Positions 5,903-7,033 of a stretch of 7,033 bases of DNA are shown piece after piece. Position numbers and translations under genes: made by a program. The DNA lies in contig JAISIU010000018.1 of the NCBI GenBank assembly GCA_031261885.1, positions 1 to 7,033 of the forward strand. Reading direction: 5' to 3'. The number at the start of each line of letters is the position of its first letter. Positions within the stretch are counted from its first letter, which is position 1. The stretch comes from Bifidobacteriaceae bacterium (GTDB taxonomy: Bacteria; Actinomycetota; Actinomycetes; Actinomycetales; WQXJ01). The notes below the pieces were generated by a model. The model was not told the DNA's origin, did not search any database, and saw only the letters and a program-made list of their open reading frames with translations.

Positions 5903-5912
5903 TAAGCGCGGC

Positions 5913-6419
5913 TCAGCGGCGTTGCTTGCCGCGGTCGCCGGGCGCGGGCAGGCCGTGGAGCTGGTGGTCCGGGTCGAACCACAGGATGTTGAACGTGCCT
6001 CCCTGGCGGAACCCCCAGAGCCGGGCCCGGGCCGTGACGCGCAGCCGGTAGGCCCGTTCGATGCCCTGGCTGATGTACCACTGAGCCGCGCCGCGCGAGG
6101 TCAGGCCGTCGGCCGGCTCGGAGTGGTGGAGCCGGTGCCCGCCGGAGGCCAGGTTCATGACCTCGGCCCACGTCTTGGCCGTGAGGTCCTCGAGCAGGGA
6201 CAGGATCTGGTGGGCCGCCTCGCCCCGGAGGTCCCACGTGGTGCCGGTCACGGCCGGGCATTCGCCCATGTGCCGGGCCGACCAGCGGAACGGCTGGGCC
6301 GCGATGGACTCGGTGCCCTGGCGGGGGATGACGCGCCGGTCCGGCGCCCCGGCCTGGTTCGCGATCCGCCGCCGGCCCCCGGGCCCGGGGGCCTGATGCT
6401 TGATGTGCTTCTTCGACAT
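5913..6419 (-). CDS. Unassigned basic protein, candidate toxin partner of Panacea protein
   Basis: I do not recognise the family of this 168-aa protein. The first 35 residues are strongly basic (K3, K4, K7, R16-R18, R28, R29, R33) and rich in Gly/Pro, so probably disordered or nucleic-acid binding. A helical stretch follows (GEAAHQILSLLEDLTAKTWAEV, starting at residue 66; then a HRLHH segment at 95-99). The C-terminal part reads as two beta strands, YRLRVTARARLWGF (124-137) and TFNILWFDPDH (142-152), before a charged tail. A strand pair ending in a DPxH motif recalls small RelE-like or related toxin folds, but that is inference. There is no signal peptide or membrane segment. The ATG at 6419 starts 11 nt after the Panacea stop and lacks a good Shine-Dalgarno, suggesting translational coupling. 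An in-frame upstream ATG at 6533 would overlap the Panacea gene by about 100 nt and is less likely. The toxin role rests on position only. Confidence 0.72.
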   Translation of the reverse strand: MSKKHIKHQAPGPGGRRRIANQAGAPDRRVIPRQGTESIAAQPFRWSARHMGECPAVTGTTWDLRGEAAHQILSLLEDLTAKTWAEVMNLASGGHRLHHSEPADGLTSRGAAQWYISQGIERAYRLRVTARARLWGFRQGGTFNILWFDPDHQLHGLPAPGDRGKQRR

Positions 6420-6430
6420 CGGCGCGCCGC

Positions 6431-6871
6431 CTACTGCTGGGCCGCGAGGCCGGAGAAGAACTCCTGCATGTCGTCGAGCGACACGGTGATGTCGGCGCCG
6501 CCGGTGTCCTGCCGGTCGTGGGCCCGGAGCCACGGGATCTCCTCGTGGGTCTTGAGGCTCAACTGGTGGCCGGTGAGGCCGCCGTAGGCCTCGAGCACGG
6601 CGTCGACGGTGTCGCGCTGCTCGGCGGTGAGCGCCTCCGGGTCGCCCGCGATGTCGCCGGGCTCAAGGTTGAACCGGCCGCGGTGTTTGTCGTGGAGCGC
6701 GGGGACGACGGGGCCCGAGGCCCAGGCGCCGATCGGCTCGGGGAACAGTGGCACCTCGTCCCAGGCGAGCGACCAGCCCTGGGCGTAGTAGCAGAGCTTC
6801 TGCAGCTTCATCGTCGTCATGGGCCCCGCCGCCGCGAGGATGTAGGCGGCGACGTCGAAGACCTGTGCCAT
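6431..6871 (-). CDS. Panacea-domain (DUF4065, SocA-like) antitoxin-type protein
   Basis: The 146-aa product is essentially a single Panacea domain: MKLQKLCYYAQGWSLAW (21-37), PLFPEPIGAWASGPVVPALH (41-60) and HEEIPW (109-114) are its hallmark blocks. Proteins with this domain include SocA, the ClpXP adaptor antitoxin of Caulobacter, and the PanA antitoxins that neutralise many unrelated toxins by direct binding. No additional N- or C-terminal DNA-binding domain is present, so self-repression by this protein alone is not expected. The ATG at 6871 is preferred over one at 6889: GAAGGA lies 6 nt upstream (6878-6883) and the conserved region starts almost at once. It is the first gene of a two-gene unit with the unassigned 168-aa protein. 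Some Panacea proteins are prophage or stand-alone genes, so antitoxin function is likely but unproven here. Confidence 0.9.
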   Translation of the reverse strand: MAQVFDVAAYILAAAGPMTTMKLQKLCYYAQGWSLAWDEVPLFPEPIGAWASGPVVPALHDKHRGRFNLEPGDIAGDPEALTAEQRDTVDAVLEAYGGLTGHQLSLKTHEEIPWLRAHDRQDTGGADITVSLDDMQEFFSGLAAQQ

Positions 6872-6877
6872 GCCGGT

Positions 6878-6883
6878 TCCTTC
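6878..6883 (-). promoter_or_regulatory. Shine-Dalgarno of the Panacea gene
   Basis: GAAGGA on the minus strand, 6 nt before the ATG at 6871. It decides between this start and the ATG at 6889, which overlaps no ribosome binding site of its own. Confidence 0.65.
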
Positions 6884-6928
6884 TCTCAATCAGATGGGCG
6901 AAGGGACGCGGGGCGCCGCGACGCTCCC

Positions 6929-6947
6929 AGGCTACCGTTCCTCGAAC
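6929..6947 (-). promoter_or_regulatory. Candidate promoter and operator of the Panacea cassette
   Basis: On the minus strand TAGCCT (6929-6934) fits a -10 hexamer and is identical to the uppP element, including the preceding GG. It would give a leader of about 50 nt. Two nucleotides upstream of the hexamer is the small inverted repeat GTTC-GAG-GAAC (6937-6947), a possible operator half-site pair. It does not match the mycobacterial SOS box. The same TAG could instead be the stop codon of an upstream gene. Confidence 0.35.
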
Positions 6948-7033
6948 TTGCTGGCCCGTTTGGTCGCATTTCGGGTCTGGACGTGACCATCTGGGTCGGG
7001 AAGTCCGTTGGGAGTGGGTGGACGATGCCGGGT
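6932..7033 (-). CDS. Possible C-terminal end of another minus-strand gene
   Basis: From the right edge a minus-strand frame stays open for 33 codons and stops at TAG (6932-6934), ending in a charged KRASKFEER tail that looks protein-like. Its third-position G/C is only about 60 percent, well below the other genes here. A second minus-strand frame also stays open from the edge to a TGA at 6890-6892, with higher G/C at third positions in its first half. The stretch is too short to choose, and it may be non-coding upstream DNA. No product can be named. Confidence 0.22.
   Translation of the reverse strand, partial: TRHRPPTPNGLPDPDGHVQTRNATKRASKFEER

Noticed and set aside
4379..5905. Long plus-strand open frame of 508 codons opposite the CoA-transferase
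   Set aside because: Its translation is repetitive Gly/Arg/Val/Asp without family motifs, and it mirrors the codon bias of the real minus-strand gene.
6420..6533. Longer start for the unassigned 168-aa protein at the ATG at 6533
   Set aside because: The extra 38 residues are an Arg/Pro-rich translation of the Panacea gene in another frame, typical of a shadow frame in GC-rich DNA.
6937..6947. LexA/SOS box upstream of the Panacea gene
   Set aside because: The inverted repeat has the half-sites in the opposite order (GTTC-N3-GAAC), not the TCGAAC-N4-GTTCGA pattern of actinobacterial LexA sites.
6983..7033. Start of a plus-strand gene at the right edge (GTG at 6983 or ATG at 7025)
   Set aside because: Neither start has a Shine-Dalgarno or a well-spaced TANNNT hexamer, and too little sequence remains to judge coding.

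Overview
The window is very GC-rich DNA with dense, short-spaced genes and almost exclusively G/C third codon positions. It carries mshC, the cysteine ligase of mycothiol synthesis, and a DUF3145 gene, both characteristic of Actinobacteria (class Actinomycetia). Genus and species cannot be decided from the sequence alone. Most of the window looks like ordinary actinobacterial core chromosome. The right-hand end (about 5.9-7.0 kb) is accessory in character.

Layout from left to right. (1) A minus-strand aldo/keto reductase gene runs off the left edge. It is divergent from uppP (undecaprenyl-diphosphatase, lipid-carrier recycling) across only 48 bp. (2) uppP is followed in the same direction by mshC and then, 4 nt after mshC, by def (peptide deformylase). 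mshC and def look like one transcription unit. (3) After a 144-nt gap comes a plus-strand DUF3145 gene of unknown function with its own Shine-Dalgarno. (4) Converging on it is a minus-strand CoA-transferase gene of the succinyl-CoA:acetate type. (5) Upstream of that, on the same strand, is a two-gene cassette: a 146-aa stand-alone Panacea (DUF4065/SocA-like) antitoxin-type protein, then 11 nt later a 168-aa basic protein I cannot assign to a family. By gene order and size it is the candidate toxin. (6) The last ~100 nt may hold the end of another minus-strand gene.

The genes form no single pathway. uppP, mshC, def and the CoA-transferase are housekeeping functions in envelope, thiol redox, protein maturation and acyl-CoA balance. 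The most noteworthy object is the Panacea-plus-unknown cassette, which resembles a panAT-type toxin-antitoxin operon. A second theme is regulatory: the aldo/keto reductase, uppP and mshC starts are each preceded by a TANNNT -10 hexamer 6-7 nt upstream, the arrangement expected of leaderless mRNAs, whereas DUF3145, the CoA-transferase and the Panacea gene have good Shine-Dalgarno sequences and 5' leaders.

I saw no tRNA, rRNA, CRISPR array, insertion sequence or transposase. No gene-free stretch exceeds 300 nt.
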